From assembly GCA_037962975.1 (NCBI GenBank), contig CM075669.1, positions 108,268,501 through 108,332,500 of the forward strand: DNA of 64,000 nt. The letters run 5' to 3'. Positions 14,265-26,172 of this stretch are shown piece after piece. This stretch comes from Clitoria ternatea (Eukaryota > Streptophyta > Magnoliopsida > Fabales > Fabaceae). Numbering within the stretch: position 1 is the first letter of the stretch; the number at the start of each line of letters is the position of its first letter. A program made the position numbers and the translations under genes. The notes under the pieces are model-generated. The model was not told the DNA's origin. It was given only the letters and a program-made list of their open reading frames with translations, and ran no database searches.

Positions 14265-15959
14265 ATGGCCTCAAGTTCTCAAAACTTTTTTCCCGAGGGT
14301 AGTGCCATAAATAGACCTCCCGCTTTCAATGGGGAAGGCTACGCTTTTTGGAAAGCAAGAATGAAAATTTTTGTGCAATCAATTGATTTGAGAGTATGGA
14401 ATGCTATTAAAAATGGTCCTTTTGTACCTATGCATATTGTTAATGATAAACAAGTTGAAAAACCTATGGATGAGTGGACTAGTGAAGAAGAAAAGAAAGT
14501 ACAATATAATTACAAAGCAAAAAATCTTATCACTTCAGCCTTAGGTCCCGATGAGTTCTTTAGAATAATTACATTTGATTCTGCTAAGGAAATGTGGGAT
14601 ACCCTTCAAATAACTCATGAAGGAACTAATGATGTTAAGGACTCAAAAATTAGCACTTTAACTAGCCAATATGAAAGTTTTAGAATGAATCCAAATGAAT
14701 CTATTCTAGAACTTCAAAAGATATTTACTTTGATCATTAATCATCTTATTACTCTTGGCAAATCTTATACTAACAAGGAGCTCATCCATAAAGTTCTAAA
14801 AAGTCTTACTAGGGAATGACAACCTCTTGTTACGGCCATTAAGCAATCTCCCAACATAAATGAAATGTCTCTTGCCACTTTGTTTGGGAAACTACAAGAA
14901 CAAGAACAAGAGTTGAAGGACTTAAAACAAGCGGAGGAAGAAGAAAAAGTCTCAAAAAAGAAAGGGCTAGCTCTCAAAGCTACCTCAATCATTGAAGAAG
15001 ATTCCGAGAGTGAAGTTGATAGGGATGAAGAGCTAGGACTATTTGTGAAGCGTTTTGGAAGGCTCATGAGAAACAAAAAATTCCAAAAGGGCTTCTCCTC
15101 TAAAGGTAAGAAATTCATTCCTAAAGAAAATTCTACTTCACCTACTTGCTTTGAATGTGGTAAGGAAGGACACTTCAAGATGGATTGTCCAAACCTAAAG
15201 AAGAAAAACAAAGACAAAAGAACTAAGAGAAGAGCATATATAGCTTGGGATGAAAATGAGATAAGTAGCTCGGATGAATCGGAGAATGAAGAAGCAAACC
15301 TCTGTCTCATGGCCAATCACCAAGATGAAGAAGATGAGGTAAATTTTCATAACTTAGATAAGGAAGAATTACTTGATGCCCTTGAAAATTTGTATGATAA
15401 ATTTACAAAAGTCTCCAATAAGCTTAAATTGTCTAGAAAAACAAGTAATACTCTAGAAATGCATCTCATGGAAGTTTGCAAAGAAAATGAATGTCTAAAA
15501 GAAGAACTAGAAAATGTCCAAGCATGCTCTAAGAATAAACCTTGTGAATTTGCTAAGAAATGCATTGATTTAGAAACCAAGGTCTTAGACTTGAATAGAA
15601 CACTAGAAAGATTTACAAATGGTAGAGACAATTTAAATGTACTTCTTGGAAACCAACGTTGCATGTTTAACAAAACGGGACTAGGTTACAATCTAGGATC
15701 ACATGCTCACAAGAAGGATAAACATTACAAAAATTTCTTTGTGCCACCTAGTAAATCATCTACACCTTTTGTGAAATGTAATCATTGTGGTCTTAAAGGT
15801 CATAACTCTTATAATTGCAATGTTAGAAGATTAGGACCAAAAGTAGTGAGAAAAGTATGGGTTCCTAAGGGAACATTTTCACAAACTAACCTACAAGGAC
15901 CCAACATAAAAATGGGTACCAAGCTCTCTAACTTGAATTGTTTTGTAGGTATGTTTTAA
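14265..15959 (+). pseudogene. Copia gag with one nonsense codon
   Basis: Capsid/nucleocapsid protein of the copia element. The frame opens at ATG 14265 (MASSSQNFFPEGSAINRPP) with a typical copia gag start (GEGYAFWKARMKIFVQS). A TGA at 14817-14819 interrupts it where relatives have Trp, and the same frame continues to TAA at 15957-15959. After the stop come a Lys/Glu-rich coiled-coil-like stretch, a CCHC zinc knuckle (CFECGKEGHFKMDC, about residue 295), another coiled-coil-like region and a second knuckle (CNHCGLKGHNSYNC). Two knuckles and great length fit a Sirevirus gag. A single G-to-A change explains the break. Readthrough, or reinitiation at ATG 14865, cannot be excluded but nothing shows it. 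Confidence 0.9.
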
Positions 15960-18900
15960 GGCTAGTAACACCCATTGGTACTTGGATAGTGGGTGTTCTA
16001 AACATATGACGGGTGATAAAAGTAAGTTCATATCACTTACTCCACGAAACAAAGGATTTGTTACTTATGGAGATAACACAAAGGGAAGAATACTTGGAAT
16101 CGGAAATGTTGGTAAAAATTCTTCCACCTCCATAAATGATGTATTATATGTTGAAGGACTAAAACACAACTTGCTTAGTATTAGTCAATTATGTGATAAG
16201 GGCTATAAAATTGTTTTTGAATCAAATGGTTGCATAATTGAAAATAAGCTAAACAAGGAGATAAAGTTCATTGGTCAAAGAGTAGATAACATTTACATGA
16301 TTAATCTAGATTGTCTTGCTTCAAATGATGTGCAATGCTTCATAACTAAAAAGGATGAATCATGGCTATGGCATAGAAGAATTGCTCACATTCATGTAGA
16401 CCATTTAAATAAACTTGTTTCAAAAGATTTAGTTATTGGTTTACCAAAACTGAAATTTGAAAATAAATTTTGTGACGCTTGTCAAAAGGGAAAACAAGTA
16501 AAGGCTTCTTTTCAAGCAAAAAATATTGTTTCAACAACTAGACCTTTACAACTCTTACATATGGATTTATTTGGACCTTCGAAAATCAAAGGTTTTGGTG
16601 GAAACTATTATGGTCTTGTGATTGTGGATGATTACTCTAGATATACATGGACATTGTTTCTTACTCATAAACATGAAGCATATCATGCATTTAAGAAACT
16701 TGCCAAGATCATCCAAAATGAACAAAATTTAAAAATAGCATCCATTCGAACGGATCATGGGGGAGAATTTGAAAACCAATCTTTTGAAAAATTTTGTGAA
16801 AAATTTGGCATTGAACATAATTTTTCGGCTCCAAGAACTCCACAACAAAATGGAGTAGTTGAAAGGAAAAATAGATCTCTAGCGGAGCTCGCAAGAACTA
16901 TGTTGAATGAAAATAATATTTCAAAACATTTTTGGGCCGATGCGGTGAACACTGCTTGCCATGTTATGAATCGTTGCTTAATAAGGCCTATATTAAAGAA
17001 AACCCCCTACGAACTTTATAAAGGACGAAAACCAAATATTTCTTACTTTCACATTTTTGGATGCAAATGCTTTGTCTTAAATAATGGAAAGGAAAATCTT
17101 GGCAAATTTGATGCAAAATCTGATGAAGCAATTTTCTTAGGTTATTCATCTACAAGTAAAGCATATAGACTCTTTAACAAACAAACTTATACAATTGAAG
17201 AGTCCATACATGTTAAATTTGATGAATTTAAACAAAATCCTCCGAGAAAGGAAGTTGATGATCTTGTAGGTACCTTCCAAGAAATGAACTTGGAAGACAA
17301 AGAAGAAGTCAACAATGAAGGAGGTACAACACAACTTAATAAACAACAAGATTGGGTAATCTTAAAGGACCATCCCTTGGACAAAATCATTGGAGAAATA
17401 ACCAAAGGGGTAAGTACTCGAAATGCCATTAGAAATGCATGCAATCACTTAGCTTTTGTATCTCAAATTGAACCCAAAAATATTGATGAAGCCATTATTG
17501 ATGAACATTGGATGTTGGCCATGCAAGAAGAATTAAACCAATTTGAAAGAAATGAAGTTTGGGAACTTGTGCCAAGACCCAATGACCATTTAATAATAGG
17601 CACCAAATGGGTTTTTAGAAATAAGTTAGATGAAAATGGCATAATAACAAGAAATAAAGCTAGACTAGTTGTAAAGGGATATAATCAAGAAGAGGGAATA
17701 GATTATGAAGAAACGTATGCTCCCGTAGCTAGGTTAGAAGCCATTAGATTATTGTTAGCTTTTGCATGTTGTATGGATTTTAAACTTTATCAAATGGATG
17801 TCAAAAGCGCTTTTTTAAACGGATTTATTCAAGAACAAGTTTATGTAGATCAACCTCCCGGTTTTGAAAATCATAAATTTCCAAACCATGTCTTTAAATT
17901 AAGAAAAGCTTTATACGGTTTAAAACAAGCTCCAAGAGCTTGGTATGAAAGACTTAGTAAATTCCTTTTAGAAAATAATTTTGAAAGAGGAAAGGTTGAT
18001 ACTACACTGTTTATAAAACGCAAAAATAATGACATTCTTTTGGTACAAATTTATGTTGATGATATAGTATTTGGTGCTACTAATGAAAATCTTTGTCAAG
18101 AGTTTGCCAAGATTATGCAAAATGAGTTTGAAATGTCCTTGATGGGAGAACTCACCTTCTTCCTTGGATTACAAATAAAACAAACAAATGACGGAACGTT
18201 CATTAGTCAAACAAAGTATTGTAAAGAACTACTCAAAAGGTTTGAAATGGACAGGGCAAACGGAATAGCTACACCCATGAGCACATCTTGCTATTTAGAC
18301 AAAGATGAAAAGGGTAAGGACATTGAAATTACTAAATATCGAGGTATGATTGGTTCTTTACTCTATTTAACAGCTAGTAGGCCTGATATTATGTTTGCGG
18401 TATGCATGTGTGCTAGATATCAAGCATGTCCTAAAGAATCACATCTCACTGCCGTAAAAAGAATTTTGAAATATCTTATGGGTACTCAAAACGTAGGTTT
18501 ATGGTATCCCAAAGGCGTTGAATGTAATCTTTTAGGATATTCCGACTCTGACTTTGCGGGTTGTAAACTTGATAGAAAAAGTACCAGTGGCACATGTCAT
18601 TTACTTGGTAGTTCCCTTGTTTCTTGGCATAGCAAGAAGCAAGCAAGTGTTGCATTATCGACGGCTGAGGCAGAATATGTAGCAGCCGGTAGTTGTTGTG
18701 CTCAAATTCTTTGGATGAGACAACAACTTCTTGACTTTGGTGTTGTTTTAAACAAAGTTCCTATTAAATGTGACAACACTAGTGCTATAAATATCTCTAA
18801 GAATCCGGTCATGCATTTTAGGACCAAACACATTGAAATAAGACATCACTTCATAAGAGACCATGTTTTGAAAGGAGATTGTGTACTTGAATATGTTGAA

Positions 18901-18996
18901 ACTTCAAAACAATTGGCGGACATTTTTACAAAACCCCTTCCAAAAGACCAATTTATAAATATTAGAAGGGAGTTAGGAATTTTGGAAATTGCCTAA
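15958..18996 (+). CDS. Copia pol: protease, integrase, reverse transcriptase, RNase H
   Basis: Polyprotein that processes gag, copies the element RNA and integrates the cDNA. The frame is +1 relative to gag and opens at about 15949; there is no ATG, as expected for a product fused to gag. Counting from codon 15982, protease has LDSGCS at the start. The integrase HHCC finger runs from H131 to CDAC at 165-168. The integrase catalytic acidic residues are D195 (MDLFG), D258 (TDHGGEF) and E294 (VVERKNR). RT begins near residue 515 and has [11 protein letters not shown] and YVDD at 691-694. RNase H has SDSDFAG at 854-860, TAEAEY near 894 and ADIFTKPL near the end. No internal stop interrupts about 1,000 codons and all key residues are present, so pol appears undamaged. 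Confidence 0.95.
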   Translation, partial: KASNTHWYLDSGCSKHMTGDKSKFISLTPRNKGFVTYGDNTKGRILGIGNVGKNSSTSINDVLYVEGLKHNLLSISQLCDKGYKIVFESNGCIIENKLNKEIKFIGQRVDNIYMINLDCLASNDVQCFITKKDESWLWHRRIAHIHVDHLNKLVSKDLVIGLPKLKFENKFCDACQKGKQVKASFQAKNIVSTTRPLQLLHMDLFGPSKIKGFGGNYYGLVIVDDYSRYTWTLFLTHKHEAYHAFKKLAKIIQNEQNLKIASIRTDHGGEFENQSFEKFCEKFGIEHNFSAPRTPQQNGVVERKNRSLAELARTMLNENNISKHFWADAVNTACHVMNRCLIRPILKKTPYELYKGRKPNISYFHIFGCKCFVLNNGKENLGKFDAKSDEAIFLGYSSTSKAYRLFNKQTYTIEESIHVKFDEFKQNPPRKEVDDLVGTFQEMNLEDKEEVNNEGGTTQLNKQQDWVILKDHPLDKIIGEITKGVSTRNAIRNACNHLAFVSQIEPKNIDEAIIDEHWMLAMQEELNQFERNEVWELVPRPNDHLIIGTKWVFRNKLDENGIITRNKARLVVKGYNQEEGIDYEETYAPVARLEAIRLLLAFACCMDFKLYQMDVKSAFLNGFIQEQVYVDQPPGFENHKFPNHVFKLRKALYGLKQAPRAWYERLSKFLLENNFERGKVDTTLFIKRKNNDILLVQIYVDDIVFGATNENLCQEFAKIMQNEFEMSLMGELTFFLGLQIKQTNDGTFISQTKYCKELLKRFEMDRANGIATPMSTSCYLDKDEKGKDIEITKYRGMIGSLLYLTASRPDIMFAVCMCARYQACPKESHLTAVKRILKYLMGTQNVGLWYPKGVECNLLGYSDSDFAGCKLDRKSTSGTCHLLGSSLVSWHSKKQASVALSTAEAEYVAAGSCCAQILWMRQQLLDFGVVLNKVPIKCDNTSAINISKNPVMHFRTKHIEIRHHFIRDHVLKGDCVLEYVETSKQLADIFTKPLPKDQFINIRRELGILEIA

Positions 18997-19750
18997 TTGA
19001 TTTATTTTATCACACTTTCTTACCCCTCGAACATAATTTTTGCAAATCTTTAACTTAAAGATTTCAACTCATCTTTTCCATAAAATTTTCATTTCCTTGA
19101 ACATAATTTCTTACTTTGTAATATAAATACAATTTTTGAAGAAAATTTATACTCACATTTTCAAAACATAATATCACTTGTTTTAGACCCCATGGAGTCC
19201 TCACGTAAGTAAACATATTTCTGACACAAAGATAATCTTCTATGTACCACATGGTTCTCAAAAATAAATGGCAAATGACTTTGATTTTCTTGACTATCTT
19301 GTGCAATAAAATCACTGGCAAATTGCAAAATTTTAAGCCTATATAACCTCTCACTTTGCTTATTCAAAAGAAGGAGAAAACCTCATTATGATTGCTTACA
19401 TGCTTCGAATTACTCTATGATATATGTTGCATGTTTTAGGGGGAGTTTTATATGCAAATGGTATCCATCTCTACAAAATGTGTGCTTCTTAAAGTGTTAT
19501 ATTCTTAAATGTTTTTGATGATGCCAAAGGGGGAGAAAATAAATATATATATATATGCTAAGTGACATAAATTATCTTACAAAGGGGGAGAGATCTTTTA
19601 TCTCTTCTTAACTTGTGCATGTGAAGTCATAAACATGTGGTATCAAATTGTATGTGAAAGGAGGAGTCATTTTTGTAATGTATTTGAACTGTTATAATAC
19701 TAACACCCCAAGAGACAAACACTTGTTGTCATCATCAAAAAGGGGGAGAA
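18997..19750 (+). other. 3' non-coding region of the copia with repeated polypurine tracts
   Basis: GGGGGAG tracts occur near 19438, 19526-19538, 19581-19592 and 19737-19750; the last abuts the 3' LTR and is the functional polypurine tract. Repeated tracts of this kind are characteristic of Sireviruses. No envelope-like frame remains between pol and the LTR. Confidence 0.8.
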
Positions 19751-21813
19751 TGTGTTTATATGTTGTTATAGGTTTTGATAATGACAAACAAGCAAAGCAA
19801 ATGTTCAAGACTCAAAATTCAATTATGATGATATGTTTCAATCAAGGCATTTACTTCAGTGGTTAAATCAAGTGACAAATAGTCTTGTTAAATGCCAAAG
19901 GAACAAAGGTTGAAAATCTTGAAGAAGCTGGCACGCTTGAGCGAAGGGTCAAGTGTGAATCATGAGAATCAGGTGCTTGGCACGCCCAAGCATGAAGGAA
20001 GCTCGCTTGAGCGAGGGAGATAATTGTTAAGCGTAAGAATTAGATGCTTAGCACGCCCAAGCGTGAAGGAAGCTTGCTTGAGCGAGGAAGACAGTTGTTA
20101 AGCGTGAATTGTGCAAGCTTACGCGTGAAGGAATAGAAGTTGGCACGCTTGAACGAAGGATCAAGCGTGAGCATCAGGGGTCTACAAGCTTGAGCGTGAA
20201 CATGATGCATCAGGTTCGATTAAGCGCTGGACCAACTCGCTTAAGCACTGGACAAGCTCGCTTGAGCGTGAAGACATGGAGCTCAAGCGTGAGCGTGGAA
20301 CAAAGCGTGATGCATCAGGAGCCCAAGTCTCGCTTAAGCGTAAACAAGACTCGCTTGAGCGTGATAGCATGCTTGAGCGTAGATTCAAGCGTGAGCAAGC
20401 GTGGAAGAGAAATCAAAGGAAATATACATGGTTCACTTAAGCGTGATTAAACTCGCTTGAGCGAGGAGGCCACTGAATTAATTACAGCATGATGTGCAGT
20501 TGAAGATTAAAAGTTCCAAGAAGCAAATTCAAACATCAAGCTACTCTCAGATGATTAACCTATGTCATCATGAGTCAGATAAGTTTATTTAATTTAAATA
20601 AGTTATATGAATTTGAATTTGAACCCGTGTTGAATATATGACAGCCTTGCATCGCACTTGGACAAACTGAAACACACTATGAATACAAACATTCCAACAT
20701 TCTCTGAGCAGATTGCACTCTCGAAATCTCCACTACGCAAGTTGCAATTTAAGTAACTAAGAACAGACATACTCTCCACTGGTCTAGCTTGCTGTGGAAA
20801 TTAAATACATGGCTTCACATGTTGCTCCATGTCATCAAAGGAATTTTTAATTGCAAAACAATGCTCCATTCAAATTGTCGAAGAAATTATTTACTGTCTG
20901 GACCATGCTTCCATTTGCTATAAATAGGAAGCCTTGCAAGGGATTCAGCACACCAAGCATTTGAAGCAGTTCCATTTGCTTTCTTTCCCCTCCATTCTCT
21001 TGCTCTTCTTCTTGCTCTCTTTATTCTTGATTGGCATATTTCTTGAAGTTATTTTTTGAGAGTTAATTTGTGGGGAAATTATATTTGAGTACTTAATTTG
21101 CATATCCTCTCTTTGAGAGTTATTATCTTGTGTAAACTTTAACTTGTATATCCACTCTATCAAGAGAGTTTCCTTGTACACTCAAACACCAAACATACCA
21201 AAAGCCTTGGGTTGGGTTTCAACCTTGTAATTGTGAGATTGAGAGATTGGGTGGGGTGCCCTTGTACTTGTGAGAATTGGATTCTTGAGTGTGGGACACT
21301 AGGAAGTCACAGTTGCTCAAAGTTGTATCTCTAATCTACAATAGTGGAAATCCTCTAAGTGGGTTGCTTAGAGGCGAGACGTACACCGGTGTGGTGGAAC
21401 TCGTATATATCGGTTTGCAAATCTCTCTTCCCTAAACTCATTTAAATTTGTGCACTTAACTTGCTTGCTTGATTTTATTGCTCATTAACTTGGATTAAGT
21501 GCATGCTATACTAAGTTGCAAAATATTTTGATTAACATTGTTGTACTTGTCTTTTAGCAACACTCGTTATTGATCTTTCTAAAAAATCTCATAAATTGCT
21601 TTGTGGTTAATTTGATTCCATTTCTTGAATATTACTTAGACCTCTTAAGCGCTTATTATCTTGTCTTGTGTACTATTTGTTACTACTTGCCATTGAGTTT
21701 ATCACCTTCAATAAACATAGTAACTAAAGAATCAACTTCAAAAGCATTCAAAGTAAAATTTTTTAATACTCAATTCACCCCCCTCTTGAGTAATTGAGGC
21801 CACTTGGTTAACA
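19751..21813 (+). repeat. 3' LTR of the copia element
   Basis: 2063 bp, nearly identical to 12142-14208. Most differences are C/T or G/A changes, several inside the palindrome array. The TATA box is at 20918-20927. Confidence 0.95.
19932..20466. repeat. CGCTTGAGCG palindrome array in copia 3' LTR
   Basis: Same array as 12323-12857, with a handful of transitions (for example CGTG to TGTG near 19952 and GAGC to GAAC near 20153). Confidence 0.9.
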
Positions 21814-21818
21814 AAAAG

Positions 21819-22181
21819 GAGGTTTCGAAAATTAGGTTTTGAAAACTTAAGTGAGGCAGAGAGGAGATCTTAGGTTTTAAACCCTAAGATGGGCCTCTCT
21901 GGTTTAGTTTTAAAAACTGAACGTGGGCTCTGACGCTACGCGTGGATGGGACGCTACGCGTCAGGTCAAAAATTCAGAGTCCATGCTACGCGTCACAGTG
22001 GCGCTACGCGTGGGCTTCTGTTTTAAAATTTTGATTTTCAAAAGCCTTTTCTTTTGAGTTTTAAACCTCTTTTCTTTTTAAATTGATTCTAATTTTTTTT
22101 TATTTGAAAATAACAAGAAAAGAATGGGTTGCCTCCCATTGAGCGCTAGATTTAATGTCCCCAGCCAGACATTACCTCTGA
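21819..22181 (-). other. Element II sequence between copia insertion and gag-protease
   Basis: Non-coding. It holds four ACGCGT motifs at 21932-22011 and the block GGTTGCCTCCCATTGAGCGC within 22126-22147. A homologous block sits in element III at 43888-43909, the same distance (34 bases) from the upstream stop codon. RT and integrase would be expected before this block and are absent. Confidence 0.75.
21932..22011. repeat. ACGCTACGCGT repeats right of the copia insertion
   Basis: Four copies of (GA)CGCTACGCGT or ATGCTACGCGT in 80 bases. In the uninterrupted element they lay in the same non-coding stretch as 11729-11899. Confidence 0.85.
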
Positions 22182-24295
22182 TTAATCAGGTGGTCTCCCA
22201 ATATTCGTTGAGGAATCACCTGTCTTTTTCTTCCTCCTTCTTCTTTTCCGATGCTTAATTACCTGTTTTTCATCTTTCAAGGCATCGGTTAATTTAAAAC
22301 AATGTAATTGATTGGGAAGAGATATACCTGGTTCGATTGAAGGGTAAACTTTTTCCTCATTACTTGTCCTGAGGTGTTCATGAGCACTGAAGCTTACTTC
22401 TTCTTCAAAAACCTTGACTGCAACCATACTTAGATCAACATCTACTTTGATCCTTGTAGTTTTCATGAAAGGTCTTCCTAGGATCAGGGGGATCTCAGTA
22501 TCCTCCTTCATATCCAGTACCACAAAGTCAACTCAAAAGTGGTACTTATCAACCTTTACCAGTACATCTTCCACAATCCCAAAAGGCTTTTTTACAGAGC
22601 GATCCGCAAACTGTAATTCTGTCTTTGCTTCTTTTAGCTCATATTCACCAATGCGCTTTATTAATTCTAAGGGCATCAAGTTGATGTTAGCCTCTAAATC
22701 TAATAACGCATTCCTGATGTTGATATTTCCAATTGTTACAGGAATGATGAAACTCCCCGGATCTTTACATTTTTTCGGGGTTATACAATTTGTTTCTTGC
22801 TCTGTATTTACTTGCACATTTTTTTCTTTTTCATTTTTTTCATTTTTTTCTATTTTTTCACTTTTTTTTCTTCTTCTTTCTTTTTCTCACTCTTTTCTTT
22901 ACAATCAATTTTTACAACATCAGAAGAAATAGCATTACATTGTTCCCTTGGGTTTTGAGTGTTTGCAGTAAACCCAGAACTCTTTAATTCGGCTATTTCT
23001 TTTGCAAGCTGTCCCATTTGTATGTCTGATGCTTTTCGGGCAGCTTCATTTGTTTCCACAAACTGCAATAACTGTTGAATAGATTCCTCTATCCTTGTCA
23101 ATCTTGCATTGTCAGTTTGTTGTTGCTTAAACTGATTGTTAGGAGGTCTGTTGGAAGGTCTAGTGTCATGTCTCCAGCCAATATTCTGATTTTGCCAACC
23201 TTGCAGGTAATTGTTAGGAAAAGAATTTCCATGATTGAAAGGAAAATTACCTAAGGGTGCTCTTTGATGGTTCATGAAATTGGCTTGCTCTTGCTCATTT
23301 CCACAATAACCACATGGTTGTTCTCCCATGCAGTGCATACATTGTTTAAGTTGAGCAGGGGGTGGTGATGCTACTTGAGAAATTTGGAGTTTTTCCAATT
23401 GCTTGCTCATAACTTCAATTTGTTGGGTTAGTAATTTTTGCTGAGCCAACACCGCATCATTTACTCCCAATTCGAGCATTCCTGGCTTCCTCTGTACATT
23501 ACCTATTTCATGTTTTGCTTGGCGGTCACTGATAGCCATTGATTCCAATATTTCTATGGCTTCCTCCACAGTTTTGTTCATTAAAGAACCACCTGCACAA
23601 GCATCTAACATCATCTTGAACTGAGGTAATAAACCATGGTAAACGATTCTTACCTTTTCGGCATCATTCAGGTTGTGGTTTGGACACTTTCTAAAAAGTG
23701 CCTTGAATCGTTCCTATGTCTCTCCTAGTGATTCATCATTATTTTGAGAAAAAGAGTGTATGGCTGTCATTGCTTCAAAATATTTCGAAGGAGAATAAAA
23801 CCTTTCCAAAAATTTTCTTTCAACATCAGACCAGTTTGCAAAACTACCCGGTGGACAAGATTTAAACCATTCTTTTGCTTTACCAATCAATGAAAAAGGA
23901 AAAAGTCTCATGTAAACAGACTCTTCTTGATTGGGTTCAAAACCAATTGTGCTGCATAACTCATAAAAAATAGTTAAATGTTCATATGGTTCTTCATGAT
24001 TTAAACCAGCAAATTGATTGTTTTGAATAATATTTAAAGTAGCAGGTTTAATCTCCACTGGTACAACAGGTCCTTGAAACATACCCGAAACTCGGGGTGG
24101 ACCATTAATAGCAGCAAACTGTCCCAATGTTCTCCTTTCAGCAGCCATATTTAAATTTTCAAAATTAGAAGTAGAAGAAGATTTAGTTTGTGTTTTAGAT
24201 TTCAAAGACTTGATTTTCTTTACAAACTTTTCTATCTCAGGATCAAAATAAATTTTACCTGCAGTAGATCGAGTTTGCATACACAAACTAGACAA
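22182..24295 (-). pseudogene. Element II gag-protease pseudogene without pol
   Basis: Athila-type capsid and protease coding region. The start is near 24280 (MQTRSTAGKIYFDPEIEKF). The retrotransposon gag domain (LFPFSLIGKAKEWFKSCPPG, FLERFYSPSKYF) ends at a TAG at 23714-23716 replacing a Trp codon. The remaining gag continues at 22850-23614 in the shifted frame: a Cys/His-poor knuckle remnant and a Lys-rich linker with a stop near 22850. Protease follows at 22533-22817 (LLDLEANINLMPLELIKRIG, where the active-site DLGA is DLEA) and 22182-22523 ([10 protein letters not shown]), split by a TGA. The frame ends at TAA 22182-22184, directly before the block that follows integrase in element III. 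RT, RNase H and integrase are missing. Confidence 0.85.
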
Positions 24296-24410
24296 AGAAA
24301 GTTAGTTTAACAATAAGTAAAAAAAAATAAAATAAAAAATTTTTTTAACTAAGGTAAAAAAAATATTTACCACGGTAATTAAAAATTTACTGTTTCATTG
24401 AAACAATTCA

Positions 24411-24429
24411 ATCCCCGGTGACGGCGCCA
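24411..24429 (-). other. Primer-binding site of element II (tRNA-Asp)
   Basis: On the minus strand TGGCGCCGTCACCGGGGAT follows the LTR end after a short spacer. It is complementary to the 3' end of plant tRNA-Asp(GTC) except for about two positions; the duplicate site at 26147-26165 is a perfect match. Confidence 0.85.
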
Positions 24430-24436
24430 GAAAACT

Positions 24437-26013
24437 TGTTAACCCGGCGATAGCGTCTCAACAGTTCGTTTCCACCACCGGGTTGTTAATTAGCAAGCGC
24501 ACCAATCGTTTGTAGTTTTTAAAATTTAGATATCGTTCCATTGGGATTGAAAGTCCAATAACAACAGTAATTTTCTATTTACTATGGAAAATGTGAAGGA
24601 AGTTATAGACAAAAGAATGATTTATATACAATTTATACAATATTCACAGGATAGCATGATTGAGTGGTTCATAAGATAAAAAGAAAATAAAATCTATCTA
24701 AAAAGTTGAGTTGCAATCTAGAATAGGTAAGATACTTGAGATAAACATAGATAAACAAATTATGTTGGAAATTGGATCCCTAATCTAGAATAATAATGAG
24801 GAACTCAAGACATGCATATTTAATCATCAAGTTTCATGTCATTGCAGCTTAAAATCATTATAACCGATCCCTCGTGATATAAATTCTAAGAATTCACCGT
24901 AAAGTCCGATCCCTCGTGAGCTTTCTTAGTAAAAACTTGCATTAAGACCTGGCCTTATGGCAACAATGGTTAACAACCCCTATAGAATTGAGATACCAAG
25001 GGTATTCCAACTTTTTACTTTCGTTAAAACAAGTTTCAATACGACATGAACAATCATTCTCCCGTTTGACATTCATACTAATAAAACAAGTTTCAATACA
25101 CATGAAAATCATTCTCCCGTTTGACGTTCATATTAATAAAAGGTTGAAATACTAACATGGACTTGAATCATAAACATGCAGAGGTCGAATTCACAACATT
25201 ATACTCAATAGATTAGTTCACCAATTCCAACATAAACAAATTAGTTACACATGGTGAAAGTAAAAACAACACTTACGGAGTTTGACATTACGAAGACGAT
25301 GGGAACTTCACGATACAACGATCACAATACACCGAAACACACTCAAGTATCTAGAAAACTATTCTAGAACTACAACTCACAAAAGAAGTACTCAAAGTCG
25401 AGCACAAGAGAGAAAAGAAGAGAATGGAATGCTATGGGATGGGATGGGATGCTTGGAGTGATGTTGGATGGCCCTATTTATAGGGCTGAGCAAAGGTGCT
25501 GACGCTACGCGTCAGTGTGACGCTACGCGTCACACCCGTGACTCAGCTTCCATCTAACAGCTGATAATGGCCACTTCAAAATATTAAATATGATCATGCC
25601 TGGCCACTTAGACGTGTTTCCACTGTATTTTGGCCATTTATGCTTAGTGGGGTGGCCCTTGGTGCTGAGTGGGGTGGCCATTATTGGGTCAAAGCTGAGT
25701 GCTTAGCCAAGTTGGATGTGGAGTCCACGCAGCACTGACGCCACGCGTGGCTGTGACGCGTAGCGTCAGCATCAAAAATAGCTGTTGATGCTACGCGTGG
25801 GGTGAGGCTACGCGTCAGATCCTTCAGTGTAATTTTCTCTTGATTTCTTAACTTTTTCACTGCAAAACTTAGAGAAAATTGATCAAGGGCAGATTATTTC
25901 CAACAACATCCATTTATTGAATTTAAATCCTAATTTTCTAACAAATTAAACTAATTTTTGTATTTTTTATGAAATTTTTATTAAAGCTTTTATTGAAAAT
26001 TTGAGGACTAACA
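24437..26013 (-). repeat. LTR2 of element II (central LTR)
   Basis: 1577 bp, TGTTAACCCGG...GACTAACA, with a TATA box at 25474-25483 (minus). It differs from LTR3 by about 36 substitutions in a hand comparison (about 2.3%). At most of those sites LTR1 agrees with LTR3. Confidence 0.92.
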
Positions 26014-26172
26014 AATACTCCCAACTAGACAAAGAAAGTTAGTGTAACAATAAGTAAAAATAAATAAAACAAAAAATTTTTTTTACTAAGGTAAAAAAAA
26101 ATTTACCACGGTAATTAAAATTTTACTGTTTCACTGAAACAATTCAATCCCCGGCAACGGCGCCAGAAAACT
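26014..26172 (-). other. Collapsed internal region between LTR2 and LTR3 of element II
   Basis: 159 bp. The first 12 bases, AATACTCCCAAC, match the polypurine end at 8754-8765. The rest matches 24285-24436: leader, tRNA-Asp primer-binding site (26147-26165, perfect) and spacer. The two parts join at a shared AACT. Everything coding between leader and polypurine tract has been lost from this copy. Confidence 0.88.

Larger units (their letters stand above)
12142..21813 (+). mobile_element. Sirevirus-like Ty1/copia element, nearly intact
   Basis: LTRs 12142-14208 and 19751-21813 (about 2.07 kb each, TG...CA) are flanked by perfect AAAAG duplications (12137-12141, 21814-21818). The primer-binding site TGGTATCAGAGC lies at 14211-14222. 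One plus-strand gag-pol region has the copia order: protease, integrase, RT, RNase H. The 3' non-coding stretch holds several GGGGGAG tracts, a Sirevirus hallmark. No envelope-position ORF is present. Hand comparison of the LTRs finds about 23 substitutions plus small indels, about 1.1%, so insertion is recent. Two lesions are visible: an in-frame TGA in gag and a one-base gag/pol frameshift. Confidence 0.95.

Noticed and set aside
22414..22932. Plus-strand 172-codon frame over element II
   Set aside because: Antisense shadow of the gag-protease pseudogene; Phe/Ser-rich as expected from the opposite strand of Lys/Glu-rich coding sequence.
24411..24429. tRNA-Asp gene fragment
   Set aside because: Only the 3' terminal bases match, next to an LTR end; it is a primer-binding site.
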